A stretch of 64,000 nucleotides of DNA, from contig CM056742.1 of assembly GCA_029851415.1 (NCBI GenBank), positions 147,565,121-147,629,120 of the forward strand. Reading direction: 5' to 3'. Within the stretch, counting starts at the first letter, position 1. The number at the start of each line of letters is the position of its first letter. The DNA is from Eretmocerus hayati (Eukaryota > Arthropoda > Insecta > Hymenoptera > Aphelinidae). The translations under genes and the position numbers were made by a program. Below the pieces are notes generated by a model. That model had not been told where the DNA came from. It saw only the letters and a program-made list of their open reading frames with translations, and did not search any database. This document shows positions 11,823-25,300 of this stretch, piece after piece.

Positions 11823-12809
11823 CAGTACCTTTCATAAATAATGGAACCAGTAGGGTCTTGCTATATAAAGCAGTGATATTTTCAACATACTTTGTTGTGA
11901 AAAAATTTTGAAAAAAACATCTGAAATACCATTAAAAAATCCATCGATTCATGCATTTAAAACATTCCTCGCGTTTTTCATGAGTGCCCGTATATAGTCG
12001 ACGATGAAAATCTAAAAAATTTCTCCTTTAATCAATCACCTACAACTTTGGCGGGAGTGACCCGATCACAAAAATTTTCACGGGCTGTTGTAAATCGTTT
12101 GGAACCCTACAATTTCCTTTTTTTTTTTCTTTCTTTCAAGTTCTCTCTACAACCTTTCCTGTCTAAGTAACGAGCTTGGAAAGAAAACTTTGTATTACAT
12201 GGACTGCTTACGAAGACAGCGCAGATGTCGCCTGTTTCGTCTCGCCTAGCTCTATTCTAGCGCAAAACTTCATCAAAAATATATCATGGCACATGATTTC
12301 AACGTAAAATGATCTCATAGAATATTTCATCAGATTTTGCCTTGAATGTGATCTATAGGGACACAACATAAAATTGATCAAATAAAATAACTTGAGAAAT
12401 CGGCGTTACCTCCAATACAAGACAAAACCTGATAGAATATTTTGCAAACTGAGATTACTTCACGTCAACATCATGTGCCATGATATTTTTTTGATGAATT
12501 TTTGCGCTAGACTAGAGCTAGGCGAGGCGAAACAGGTGCCAGCCTTGGTATCTCCATAAGCAGTCCATGCAATACGAAATTTTCTTTTCAAGATCGTTAC
12601 TGAGACAGGAAAGGTCGTAGAGAGGACTTCAAAAAAAGAAAATTGTAGGCTTTGAAAAAATCTACAAGATCTCGTGAGAATTACATAAATTGATGAATTT
12701 TTTGTGATCTTTAAGATGCTTTTTCCAAAATTTCCCTACAACAAATTATATTGAAAATATCACTGCTTTAGTGAGACCCTACTTGTTCTATTATTTATGA
12801 AAGGTACTG
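11823..12809. mobile_element. Long fold-back MITE, Tc1/mariner-like ends
   Basis: The left end CAGTACCTTTCATAAATAAT recurs inverted at the right end (finishing ATTATTTATGAAAGGTACTG). The arms are inverted copies for several hundred bp; for example the block near 12180-12290 matches the complement of the block near 12475-12590. A TA precedes the left end (11821-11822); the right side shows CA, so the target duplication is imperfect. It is non-coding and about 987 bp. The Tc1/mariner assignment rests only on the CAGT ends and TA. Confidence 0.7.
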
Positions 12810-13639
12810 CATATCCAAGATGGTCATTTTTTCTGTAGTCTGGGCTCCCGTTTTTTCGTGATAATGACATTAATTTTGTAAAAAGAGAACATTTGATATT
12901 TTCATTGATTTTCAGTAAGATTTATGTTGGTTATCTTATTATTTTATCCCGAACCGTATTTGTATTGAACAGCGTTCAACTCGTATTCTAAACAAAATTT
13001 CCCCCCAATGTTTATAATGATAGACTTGACCATAACTTTCTGCGAATTTTTTTCAATAGTCATCGAAACGCAAAGAGCTCCTGAAATCTTCAGAAAATGT
13101 ATGCAGTTTCACTAAGACAGATACAAGTGATGAGCTATCTATAGGGGGAGACTTCTTCTTTTAAATCATCGCCGCGATCAGCGCTAAATGAAACACCGAG
13201 TGCGATAGGTACACTATGGCTTGGAGTTAAGCTATACTTCCAATCACAGGACAAAAATTTCTCGATAGTGAGCTTTTTTCGTGGACATAGAACAAGTGCA
13301 AATATTTGATATAAGAGAAAAAGATACGAGCAAATTCATGGATGATCTTTGGATATCCGCGTGCCACTTTTGAATCAAACACAGCAATGACTAATAATTT
13401 CCTCCCTATCTATAGTGTGACATGCAATAATGAATTCGAGTGTGACTCGCAGTATTGCAATATTTCGCAAAGCTCAAATAAAAAATAAGCGGTCCCCCAA
13501 TATCGAAAACTCAAGCAGCACTATTCAATTTTATGAATATATTCCGCAAAGAAGGCAAACTTTTTCACTTTGAAACAATTTTTCCAGATTTGAATATTAC
13601 TTCATCTCTGAATGCTATGATGCGTAAGAATCAGTTTCC
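12810..13639. other. Intergenic, nothing recognised
   Basis: AT-rich sequence between two fold-back elements. I see no exon-like frame, RNA gene or repeat boundary. Confidence 0.5.
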
Positions 13640-13945
13640 CTGCTGAAAATAATTCCGTGGGATCACATGGGACTTCGTGGGACCTGGCCGTGGGAAAATT
13701 TTCAATTTCGATATATTTGTGAAAGGCATCAAAGACGTGCAGCAACAAAATTTCGACGATTCTTTATTTCCCATGCATCACCCATCTGATGGATCGGAGA
13801 GACAATGATCGAAATTTGTAAATAATGGTCAAATGGTATTGTATCCGGCGCGTCTTCGATGCCAATTTTCGCAAATATCAAAATTGAACATTTTCCCAGG
13901 ACCAGCAGGTTCCATGAAGTACCACGGCATTATTTTCAGCAGGCA
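13640..13945. mobile_element. Short fold-back MITE
   Basis: CCTGCTGAAAATAATTCCGTGG at the left and CCACGGCATTATTTTCAGCAGG at the right are inverted matches, and the similarity continues inward for about 100 bp on each side (shared GTGGGAAAAT and GGCATCRAAGACG words). Size is about 300 bp with no coding capacity. I could not see a target duplication. Confidence 0.65.
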
Positions 13946-14399
13946 CGCAGCAACATTATAGAACTCAATTTCAGACACAACTACTTCAATTTCAAGATTC
14001 CTAAGGAAGAGGAAAAAATTAAGAGGCAAACGTGATTCAGAAATTTAAAAAAAATGAGGGTATATATGTTTTGATAAAGCAGTAATCGCAGTTGATCATG
14101 CAATTGCGTTTATTCATCATCGTACAAATTAAGACATTTATTTTTCTGTTCCCAATCATCACGAAGAACCTATCACACCTGGTGAGACTTACTTTAGAAC
14201 AAAACAAATTCCCTACTCTTCACAGATCATTAAAAAAAAAAAAAAAAATTACAATTTTTAAACAGGTTGCCAAATATAACAATGCACAACAAATAATTTC
14301 GATCTATACACCTTATTATCCGTCTACCTATCATTCTCGCTCAAATCTGAATAGCGATTGAACAGTGCAAGTGGCTGAGCTTTTCAAATAGAAGTATAT

Positions 14400-14655
14400 C
14401 TATATAGCGTGCAAGCACATCACAGTGCATGTGCATGTGCATATATATATGCATGCGCTGCAGAAAAGCATCTCATCGATGCGCGCGCTAGCCATCCAGT
14501 TGAACATGGCGGTTCCAGAACATATGACAAAGGATGGCGAGCCGCAAGTTGTCTAGGAGCTCGACAGCAGCATCGGCAACTGGAATAAGCAGCTGGATCG
14601 AGCTCAGGCTTGAATCAGCTGTCAATAAAATTCCAGCTTCATAGTCCACACCCAA
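14400..14655 (+). promoter_or_regulatory. Probable promoter and non-coding first exon of the calpain-D gene
   Basis: A GC-richer island with alternating purine/pyrimidine TGCATG runs (14424-14460) precedes a strong splice donor, CCCAAG|gtaagc at 14656. Acceptors near 14718 and 15439 could join this exon to the coding start at 15469. The transcription start itself is not visible. Confidence 0.4.
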
Positions 14656-15468
14656 GGTAAGCGGTCGGCCTGCTTCTAAAAAACTCGAAGTTGTCAGTCT
14701 GCTATTTTTCTGCTATAGCTCCAGGTCGTTGTGGTGGACGCGCGTTTCTCCGTTGATAATTGTTGCCGAGTCGAAACGCACAGGCGCGCGGCCCTTGTAT
14801 GTGCTCGACGATTCTTTTGTTTATCGCCCGACGACAACCCGCTCTGCGGCAAAAGCTCAGCAGGTGCTTTATTATTATGATGTGTTGAAAGACCCGAAAG
14901 CTCCGGGGCCTTCGTGTTTTTGGATCAGAATCGCGATGTCCCGAAACGTCGTAACAAGCTTCTGCTACAATCGCTCTGGAGGCTCGCAGCGAATGACAGC
15001 CCGATGTTTACATCTTATGCAGCTGAAGATTAATGGCTTTGACAGCTGAGCTTTCACAAGCTTTTAACGGTTAGTGGCAGGCAGGATTGATTTAGAAAAT
15101 TTTTCAGGCTAATGTTACAGGAATAAGAAATTAAAGTTGTGTTGTGATTGAATCTATTTAATCAGTAGACTTCTGACCAACATGATTGAGGTCGTTCTGA
15201 TCTAAGTGATGCAGTATCATCCCTCAGACACACATGATGCTCTTTGTGAAGAGTCAACGTATGTCAATTAAGAGATGAATGTCTAAAAGTTCTGCCATAA
15301 TCTCATGGGAGGTGACATAATAATGTCACATTAGGTCACAATCATGATTAATATTCTGTCGGCCTGCAGATATCAACAATTTTTAAAATTTAACCCAGTT
15401 GTCTTGAATTTTCAAAGGTGATAGACCTGTCATTTCAGAGAGCCTAGAGCCATGTCTACACATGGAGG

Positions 15469-18400
15469 ATGGGTTCAATTGCTTCGGTTCTTCAGTGGCA
15501 CTGCTCGGAGTGCTCTCTGATAAATCCAACTGAAGCTCCAAAATGTGCAAGATGTGGTTCATCTCGGAAAGAAAACAATGATGAAAGTGCATTTAATCAT
15601 CTTTTTCCCGATGATTCCCTAACCCGACGCCAAAATGATCGGAGGATAGAGGACAAGTCTTGCTCCTCCTCGGATTCCTCCAGACCTCCTACCCCGCCTC
15701 CACGACATTGGATTATAGAAGAGAGTGATGATCTCCATCCAGTCAATCCTTCAAACTCTCTCAAACAAAAGGAATCTGTAGAACTACCACCCGTGCCACC
15801 TATTCAACGGAAACATTGTGAAACCTTCCTTGTTCTAAGGTAGGAATTTGAATATTGGCTTTGGTATTGGAAGAACTACAAATATAGAATCCTCACTTGA
15901 TATTCTCAATCTAGTCATGTGTGGTACACTGGCTTTTTTCTGACACTTTTGAAAATGAGAATTTGATGTAGCATGATACAATTTTGTAATAACAAAAATG
16001 TCATATTACAGTGAAAGAAGAATCCACTCTGAGCCAAACAGTATCTTGAGGCAGCGCAGATATTCATGGCCAGCGACTACTCATGATGTTACTGCAGTTA
16101 CAAGAGCATCCTCTCTCCCATCTCTAGTCACTTCTTGGACATGCATCCGTTGTTTATTGAATAATACTTGCAGAGCTTCTCCATTTTGTGCAGCTTGTGG
16201 TGCTAGTTTCTTAGTGTCAGAAACTGAAGCTACACAAGTTGGAGTCCGGAAGTGTCGTAGGTTAAATACAAAAACTAAAGCCAACAGTAATAGTATACCA
16301 AAATGTGGTGCCCGATTAGATTTAGTAACTAAAGTAACAAGTGGATCTGTAACACGAACATTGGATACAAGTTGTAACAGAGTGAAGATTTCTACAGAAG
16401 CTGACAAATGTGAGAGTAAAGTTAGAAGTAAGTGTTGGAAATGTGCCTAGCTCAATTGATACAGAAAAGCTATGAATACATGAAAATTTTTGTGAAATGC
16501 TCAGAACTAATTGCACATGGTATCATCTCTATACATTGATGCTGTTCATCAAATCAGACCATGGTGAAGGGTTGAATCATGATCTTGATTGGTCTTATTG
16601 AGTGATAATATTCAAAATCATCTGAAATCAGTGTTATTGTCAACTAATACAGATACACATTTCTTGCATTTATATCTCAAGCTTATCATGACTCCCTTGA
16701 TTTTTTTTTGATTGATATTAGTATGCGTAGGATGAGAAATAATCTTTACCGGAATAAAAAATTTTTTCAATGTGAATGAGTAGAAATAGAAAAAGCAGTT
16801 GGTAGATTTTCCTAATTGAATGAATGAAATTGAACCAATCATATTTATTGGTTTCAATCTAAGCAAATGATACTTTTGTCAAATTGATTCTTTTGTTGAA
16901 ATCATTTAGCAGAGAGAAAATTACATCTTTTGAGAGCAAAGCCATGTCCATAGTGATTGATCATGGTAAATTATTTATTATTTCAGGTATGGCTCAACTG
17001 AAAAGTTTCAGCCGCAACGAACGTGCGCGGGCTCGAGGTGCTACGAACGATCGAGATAAGTGGTCACTTCCTCTGCTTGACAACATGCGTTCTAGCTCTT
17101 CCGCAAGCTACATCGACGGTAGCACTGATAGCCCGAGGTTTGATCTTTTTTTCTCTTTAACATCCGATATTTCTCAAGAGTTTTGATGTCCAATCCGATA
17201 TCTTCTTTAAACAGTCATTCATCCCAGCGCTCTCCAAAACGCCATAGTCCATCGATTCATGAACGTATAAAGACCAAAGTGAGCCGATCACTATCAAATG
17301 GCTCGGTAGTGCAAAAGTTGCCTTTGGGTATAGGCGAATCAGTGGGTATAGCCAGACCAACAAGTCTCATAGTCACTGAAATGAACCAAGTGGTGGACGA
17401 CAGTCTTTGGAGTTGTGACAACTGCACTTTAGACAACGAGCCCGGCCTAGAGCAGTGCGAGGCGTGTGAAGCGCCCAGAAGTCCCGCGCCCTGTAGTGGT
17501 GTAGTCATCAGTGTGCCTGCGTGGGAACCTAGAGCTCTGGGCTCAGCTGGTCCACTCTCCTACAGGTAGCTACCCTTGATGTCGTCATTCATGTCAGCTG
17601 AAATTGAAATGGTTTCTTGAAATCAAAACTAGATCAAGTTCTACATTTCCAATTCTAATGGCAGATTTTTGCTATATTCTGCGATTTGATGGTTAATTTT
17701 TCAAAGGGGCTCTTGGAGTAATTAATCATGTTCTTTGTCTCAAAACCTTGGCATAATTATATTTTCCAGGAGATCATTTTCGGACATTGACGCAGTGTCC
17801 AATAGTGTGACTAGGCGCAAAGAAGCAAATCGACGGAGTTTGAACGATGACGAGCCTCCAGCTGTACCGCCACATTCAGCTGGTTTTTTAAGCAATGTAA
17901 AGCCTAAATATTCCTACATTGGCATGTCAGATCCCGATGTGCCTCCACCACTGCCCAAAAAACAAGGCTCGAGAATGGTTCAACGTCAACACGCTCGAAG
18001 CGAGTCCACCAGTCCAGTCTCCATGAGCGATCAGTCAGCCAGCCCGTTCAAGCACATGTGGACTTGCAGGAAGTGCTCTTATGCTTATAATCCGCTCTGG
18101 TCTTCAGGCTGTGACATGTGTAGTTCGACCAGATCGCCACCCTCGCTCAGGCAGTCTCACTCTTCTCTTGCTGATTCTGGTAATGATCATCACTTGTAGG
18201 CATTTTTCATTCAATTACTCGAGTTACTTTCAAAATTTTTAATGTTTTACAATCAATATTAGAGAATGAAACACAAATCTGAGAGCTGTATTAATCGCCA
18301 TGTTTTGACATTCTTGCAGCCAGCAGAAATGGTGCCAGCTCTCGCAGTCAACTGCACTCACCAATTGCTATGTCGCGCGATAGTGTACGGTACATACCGA

Positions 18401-21400
18401 ACAAAGCAACTTTGGCAACCGCAGAATCTGACTTGGAGGACCACCTTGATACGCCACCAGACAGTCTTTCTTCTTCTTGGACCTGTAGAAAATGTACTTT
18501 AGTGAATTCAGTCACTCACTCCACTTGTGAAGCTTGCGGAGGTTCAAAATTACGAAGCATCACTAGCCATATTGAAGATCCAACACTCCGCAGAGGAGAG
18601 TCCTGGGTGTGTCCAACCTGTACTCTTAGAAATCCTTTATCTGCTCAAGTTTGTCAAGCCTGCAAGAATCTTGCAGACCTCATAGAACTGCCAAGAGAGA
18701 CTAGAATGACGCCGACGCATCATCAATCGGTATGTACATCTCGTCTTGCGTAAGAATCCTCTTGTTGAGCTCCTTGGTGAATAGACTCTAAATAAGTCAT
18801 TCATTTGAATTTTTCCTCTTACAGACTCCACAGAGAAGCCCTAGCCCTAGATTGATAAGTGCCGTCGCTAGTTCAATGCAAAAGATCGTAACTCCTAAAC
18901 ATAGGAGTTCTGTAAGAAAAAATGGTTCCAGTAGCACAGCAGTCACTGCCATGAGTGCCTCAAGTGCCAGTGATAAGAGACTTTTGAAGACAAGAGAGTC
19001 GGTCTCTTCACAGGTAATTTTGATCCGATACTTGCTCATTGAGGCGACCAAAATATTCAATATTTTCACGTTTTTCCAATGACGCCCGCAATGTTGATCA
19101 TTTGAAAAATTGTTCATTTTCCATTTTCATGTTCAACCACAGTGGCAATGTAAATTGTGTACGTACGAGAACAAGAGCACTAGCGGTAATTGCGAGATGT
19201 GCCAAAGCTCGAAAAGTCTTTCTCAATTCGCTGGTGATAGGCCCCGAGTGCGACATGAGCCTGGACCCGCTACTCTGAGGATACAGCGCCAGGAGAGCGT
19301 TGTCATGGAAAATTTGCGTCATCTTGAAGAGCAAGAGGCGCTAGAGAAATGGAAGAGGATTGTTCGATATTGCAAACAGGTATTTTTCACCAGGTTACAA
19401 AAACTTCATTCTGACATCAATGAGTTTGAGAATTCTTCTTAAGCGCATCATGCAATTTTCAATTCGACAAGGTCTAGTACAAATGTCGCATTATTCCTTT
19501 TTTTCACCGAGTTTGGACAAATTCTCAATGAAATAACAATAGTTTGAGAAGTCTATCAAGTAGTATGCTTATCGTTTCTTTTGCCGACATCACTAAATAA
19601 CATCTTTTAAAATTGTAGACGAACGAGCCATTTGTAGACGATTCATTCCCACCCGCGCCAAAATCGCTGTACTACAATCCAGCTGAAACGAAGGACAATC
19701 ACGTGGTACAATGGAAACGTCCTCACCAAATAAATGTGGACTCGAGCGTCGATTCACAACTACCTTGGGCAGTGTTCCGGACACCTTTACCTTCTGATAT
19801 ATCGCAAGGGGTGCTTGGTAATTGTTGGCTATTGTCTGCACTGGCCGTTCTTGCCGAAAGCGACGAGCTCGTGAAACGAGTGCTTGTCATGAGGGAAACT
19901 TGTCCTGAAGGCGCTTATCAAGTTAGACTCTGCAAGGATGGCAAATGGACCACTGTCCTCGTTGACGATCTCCTGCCATGTGATAAAAGAGGACACCTTG
20001 TTTACTCTCAGGTAAAACATATCTAGACTATAATCATTACTGAAGTTGCAAAGCTTTGCTTGGACAACTAGTTCGTACATCTCAGTAATCTATGACTTAT
20101 AAATAAATTTTGATGCGAACCCGTCGATACGATTTAAACGATTTTCTTCACATAAATTCAACCTTTTACACGATTTGAGGTAACCTTCCTAAAGACGTTT
20201 CGGTATCAGAAACGCGATTGCAAACTCTGGAATTCGAAACTATCTGAACGATCACTTATTTAGATAGCTTAACAATAATAATAATGATAAATTTCGTAGG
20301 CAAAGAGAAAACAATTGTGGGTACCGCTGATCGAGAAAGCTGTCGCAAAAATCCACGGCTGTTATGAAGCTCTAGTGTCCGGTCGAGCGATCGAGGGCTT
20401 GGCAACGCTTACGGGTGCACCATGTGAGAGCGTACCTTTGCAGCCGTCGGCGCTACCCAGCGAGGACGAATTGGACAAAGATCTCATATGGGCTCAGTTG
20501 CTATCCTCCCGACAAGCCATGTTTCTTATGGGAGCAAGTTGTGGCGGTGGCAATATGAAGGTTGACGAAGAGGAATATCAACGCAAGGGCCTCAGACCAA
20601 GGTCAGATTCAACTTCATTCATTCGAGTTGATCAAAAGCCTTTCATTTGATGAAACAAGAAATTTTTTCATTGTGATATTTTCTTCTTCAGGCATGCTTA
20701 TTCGGTATTGGACGTCCGGGATATACAGGTAACACGACATAATATGTCTTTCAGATTCTGAATTACTTGTCCGTGGTAAAATTCGTTGTCTGTGTACATG
20801 CAGATATAATTTTTTTCTCTCTGTCTTCCCCGATACTCTGCCTCATATTTTACTTTGAATTTCAATGCTTACAGGGCATCAGATTATTAAGACTACGCAA
20901 TCCATGGGGTCATTATAGCTGGAAAGGTGATTGGTCAGATGACAGTCCAATTTGGACGATACAGATGCGGGAGATGTTGATGCCTCAGGGTGCCTCCGAT
21001 GGCGTGTTTTGGATATCTTTTGACGACGTATTGAGATATTTTGACTGCATCGATATTTGCAAAACTCGTGTGGGTTGGAGTGAGGTCAGATTACGTGGAA
21101 CTCTGCCACCTCTGTCATCCTTGAGGCATCTGTCGTGCGTCCTCTTGACTGTACTAGAACCTACCGAGACTGAATTTACCTTATTTCAAGAAGGCCAAAG
21201 GTATGAAATGACCCACGAGCATAATTACGCATTCTATGTATAATTAATAGATGCCAAATTGCTACAACATTTTTCCCTTTTATTTCAGAAATTCAGAGAA
21301 ATCTCAACGTTCTCAACTAGATCTTTGTGTTGTGGTGTTTCGCACTCGGTCACCAGCTGCTCCCGAAGTGGGTCGCCTAGTTGAGCACAGCAAGCGACAA

Positions 21401-22309
21401 GTTCGAGGTTTCGTCGGTTGCCATAAAATGCTTGAGCGCGATTTGTATATAGTAGTCTGCTTAGCGTTCAATCATTGGCATACCGGTATCGAGGATACTT
21501 CAAACTATCCTGAATATGTGCTCGCGATTCACAGCTCCAAGAGACTTCTGGTCGAACAGATATCGCCTCCTGCATTCGTTCTGGCTGATGCTATTATCAG
21601 TCTTACTCTGGCTAAGGGACAAAGACATGAGGTGAGATATTACTTTTCGCTTTTCGAATTATTTCTAAAAGCACTTTGATTACAAGCATTGCTAATTTCA
21701 GGGGCGAGAAGGTATGACAGCCTATTATCTCACTAAAGGTTGGGCGGGGTTAGTCGTTATGGTGGAGAATCGTCATGTCAATAAGTGGATTCATGTGAAA
21801 TGCGATTGCCACGAAAGCTATAATGTTGTATCAACAAGAGGACAACTTAGAACTGCCGACAGCGTTCCTCCACTTCATAGGTAAGCTATACTGGAAAGAG
21901 ACTACGTCGATTTACTTTGATTTGGATGAAAAATTTTTGTTGGGTGTCACGGTAGAATTATAATTCGCTGTAGATAATTATCTACAATTCATCAGTAGCC
22001 TATACTTACGTATTAATTTAGCTATGTCACAAATGTCATTTTTGATTAGGTTATTGTGAACTATTGATTTTGCCTTCGTAAACTAAGATCATTTTGAGTA
22101 TTATTTTAATTTCATGAAAACTCCACAGACAAGTCATCATAGTACTGACGCAACTGGAAGGCAGTGGCGGCTTTTCTATAGCTCATCGACTCACCCACAG
22201 ACTGGCAAACAGTGGTAATTTACATGATTGGGGACCGCCAGATACCCAGCACTGTCCACCCATTGATCAACAAGTCGAGGGTTTGCACAGCCCTCGACTT
22301 ATAACTTGA
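15469..22309 (+). CDS. sol: Calpain-D / small optic lobes (SOL/CAPN15) protease, complete
   Basis: Coding exons: 15469-15839, 16012-16427, 16987-17137, 17179-17565, 17770-18179, 18320-18729, 18825-19013, 19143-19379, 19619-20011, 20300-20601, 20692-20728, 20875-21200, 21289-21631, 21702-21880, 22129-22309. All phases agree; total 1,443 aa. Seven RanBP2-type zinc fingers (W-x-C-x2-C...C-x2-C) precede the protease: [38 protein letters not shown] and WQCKLC. The calpain core has Cys926 (GNCWLLSAL), His1090 (RHAYSV) and Asn1110 (RNPWG), so the triad is intact. The start [10 protein letters not shown] matches the family's usual N-terminus. The C-terminal SOL-homology region follows (from about LCVVVFR). 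It is a cytosolic cysteine protease without EF hands, known in flies for optic-lobe neuron survival; that role is by homology. One intron (17138-17178) is only 41 nt. Confidence 0.96.
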
Positions 22310-25300
22310 ATGATTGGATTTACATGACCCACGATTCACCTAGAGCGAGATCAGTTAACCTGAGTAAAAAGCTATTCATTAATCATTCAAGTTGCTCGAT
22401 CCAAATTGTAAATCTTGGCATTTGAATTCATGTACTAGTATTATAGACTGAATTGTGTTCCTTAAGTATAATTTTTATAGATCTGATACGTTGATGAGAT
22501 TACTCTAACTATTGTTCGATTCTTCACAAATTGTAATTAATTTCGGAGAATTGCGCCTTTTGGTGCGGAGTCTTATGACATGGAGACATTAGAGTCTTCT
22601 CAGCATGTATGTACATGACCAACATTCAATAATCGCATTTTACGATAGAAGACTCGATGGAAGTGTAAATGAATCGGAACGTCATAATCTTGGAAATCGG
22701 GTAGATTATCTAGAACAATGTTGTGCAGTGTAAGCTCTCTTTAGGATAATTCTCAGTGATGATCCAACTATATTTCCTACGGAAAATTATTTTCTCAGAT
22801 TGATGTGTAAATGTTGTTGAAAAATGTTATGAATAAGAAATATGGGAGAAATAAGTATTTCTTCGTCTGGAGAGTACAATAGAGTTCATTAAAATTACGG
22901 ATCTAGTACATTTGTACGCCCAAAAAAAAGTGAGAAAAGAATTTGAAATTAAGAATGACAGAGTTATCTGACGCATTCAATGTGTCATTTGTCAAGAATA
23001 ATTGAGAAGTCTGTGTGTTGGTAATGGTTTCATCGAATAATTTGTGTAAAAAGAGATGGAAAAAATTATTGATATGATTCGTTTCTTATCAGAAACCACT
23101 AAATATACTTCTAATAGAGTTGTGGAAAAAAATTCGGTAATACCAGACAGCCACATCTTGTAGTTCAGAAGGGAAAATTTAAGACGAGGCGTATTTCGTT
23201 AATCTAACGTGGAGTTTGGGATATATTTTGAGCCACGGCACTCAAAATTTGAAAAAACAGAATTCGACAACCTTTACCGAATTAGAAGCTTCTAGGTCAT
23301 AATAAGAAATGATTTCTGAATCTCAGATCAGACACTGCCAAATAATATCAAAATGAAAAATATTCGATTTTACATCAGCGATCGCTATTTCCAGTGAGAT
23401 TCGTCTTTTCTATTTGACGCTAAGTTCTATTATAGTAAACTTGTCACGTTCTCTCACTCTCTGTAAAACTTATCTAGTCATATCGTAAATTATTCAACTT
23501 TGAAAGAAGTTGACCTCAGTTCACTTATAAGTGAGATCAATAAATGTAATGTGAAAATTGATAACTTGAAAAGCAGATACTCTTTCAAATTAACCTTTTC
23601 GTGCCTAGCCAAGCTTTCCTCTTTACAATCTGTAAATAATGTAAAGAGGAAAGCTTCATACGTAAGCGTATTTACCCTATCATGTTCATAAAAATAAGCA
23701 CAAAAAAATCTGAGAACCATGTCATTAGGTTTTTCAAGATTCATGTATATAGATAGGCATGGATGATTGTGAACGAGAAAATTTTGACTGCATTGATCAA
23801 TCTCGAAGATCTCTACTCGCGAAAAATGGAAAAGATTCTCCGTAGGCTTGAATCCATGACATTTTAGATTCATAGAGAATTTTTAGAGAAATAGGTCTCA
23901 TATGTGATCGAAACGATAGAAGAATCAAAGGTCGATATTCTGTGATGAGCCAATTGACAAGTTCGTTCAAAAAAAGGCGCAGAGATCTGATGATGGCAAA
24001 TGTAACTCTGCCTCGAGCTCGAGTTGAGGATTGTGATTATAAATCCATGATATAGAATTCTAAAAGAATTAAATGAAGTACCAGCACACTCAATTATCAT
24101 TCTGTGATAGTATAAAATTTTATTCAAAATATAAAAGAGAGGATCTTAAATGAACGTGCAATATTGAGGGCTGAGAGCAATCAGAAAGAAAGGTCAAACA
24201 ATTTGAAAAGACGTATCTAAATTATGTTTAAATACAGGTTACAAAAAGTATCTTGAAGAGATACTGAATGAATAGACGATTAACTCCACAATCGAACTGC
24301 GAGGGTGATTGAAATGCGTGCTGTTATTGAATGTCCAAGATAGTCTTGTGATTGGCAAAATATGTGAATCAATTATTATGACAAGTGATGAAATAACTTG
24401 AGTCCAATACTTAACTGCCGATTATTTTCTTGCTCAAGGAGTTCCACAGTATATCACATCGAGAGAAAAGCTTCAATTGACGTCCACTGTTACTTCCCAG
24501 TTGATAATTGTCTGACTTATCTACATTCTCAAGCAGATCCAGATAAGACCAAATGTGTCTGAAAACGTCCTTATTAGGGAATTAGTAAATTGTTTGGTAC
24601 CACAATGAAACATTTTGATTATGTAGAAAACCTCGGCTGGCGATTCAATTGTAGATTCTGAAGAACAGTTTGGAACTCTTGGGGTTTATCAATGGTGAAA
24701 GACCTTGTCATATTGTCAAATTATTGGAGGAGAACTTATTGTTTGGCAATTGACATCACGTTTTGATACAATTTTTCTTCTAATAGAGCAGTGAGAATTT
24801 GCACTTACTCCCGTAAACATGGCAGAACTGGTTTCTGGGGGTGACAAAATTCTGAATTGAACCGTTTCAGAGGAGTTCGAAAAATTATTTCAATTTTTGA
24901 ATGCAATACTATTGAAACCAACTGGTCGAAAATCTGCCAGTACCGACATTATTCAAACTTGAATGGAATTTTTTTGCAATTATCGTGATCAACTGGTATT
25001 CGCATTGTCATCAACATTTATTCAATGAACTATACCTTTGGTTCAGAGATTCTGAATGCTTCGAATTCGATTCAATTTCTTGACTTGCATGAAATTCGAG
25101 TAGTATAGAAAATAGAGTCAGTTTTTTGACATATTCCGGGTTAAAATTACGTCACCGAAGTCAGCGGGAACCCTCCATTTATATCTCAACCCATTAGTTC
25201 GATTTTGCCTTAGCTTGCTGTACATACATACTCTCGCCCAATGATCAAAGGTTGAAGATCTAATCTCTTCGACAGATTGGTCAGGATCACTAAGAGCATT

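Noticed and set aside
14729..15049. 106-aa frame upstream of calpain-D
   Set aside because: It lies in the GC-richer 5' region; no homology is recognised and no splice link to the coding exons keeps its frame.
23490..23873. 127-aa minus-strand open frame
   Set aside because: No domain, poor splice context, surrounded by decayed DNA; it is consistent with a chance open frame.
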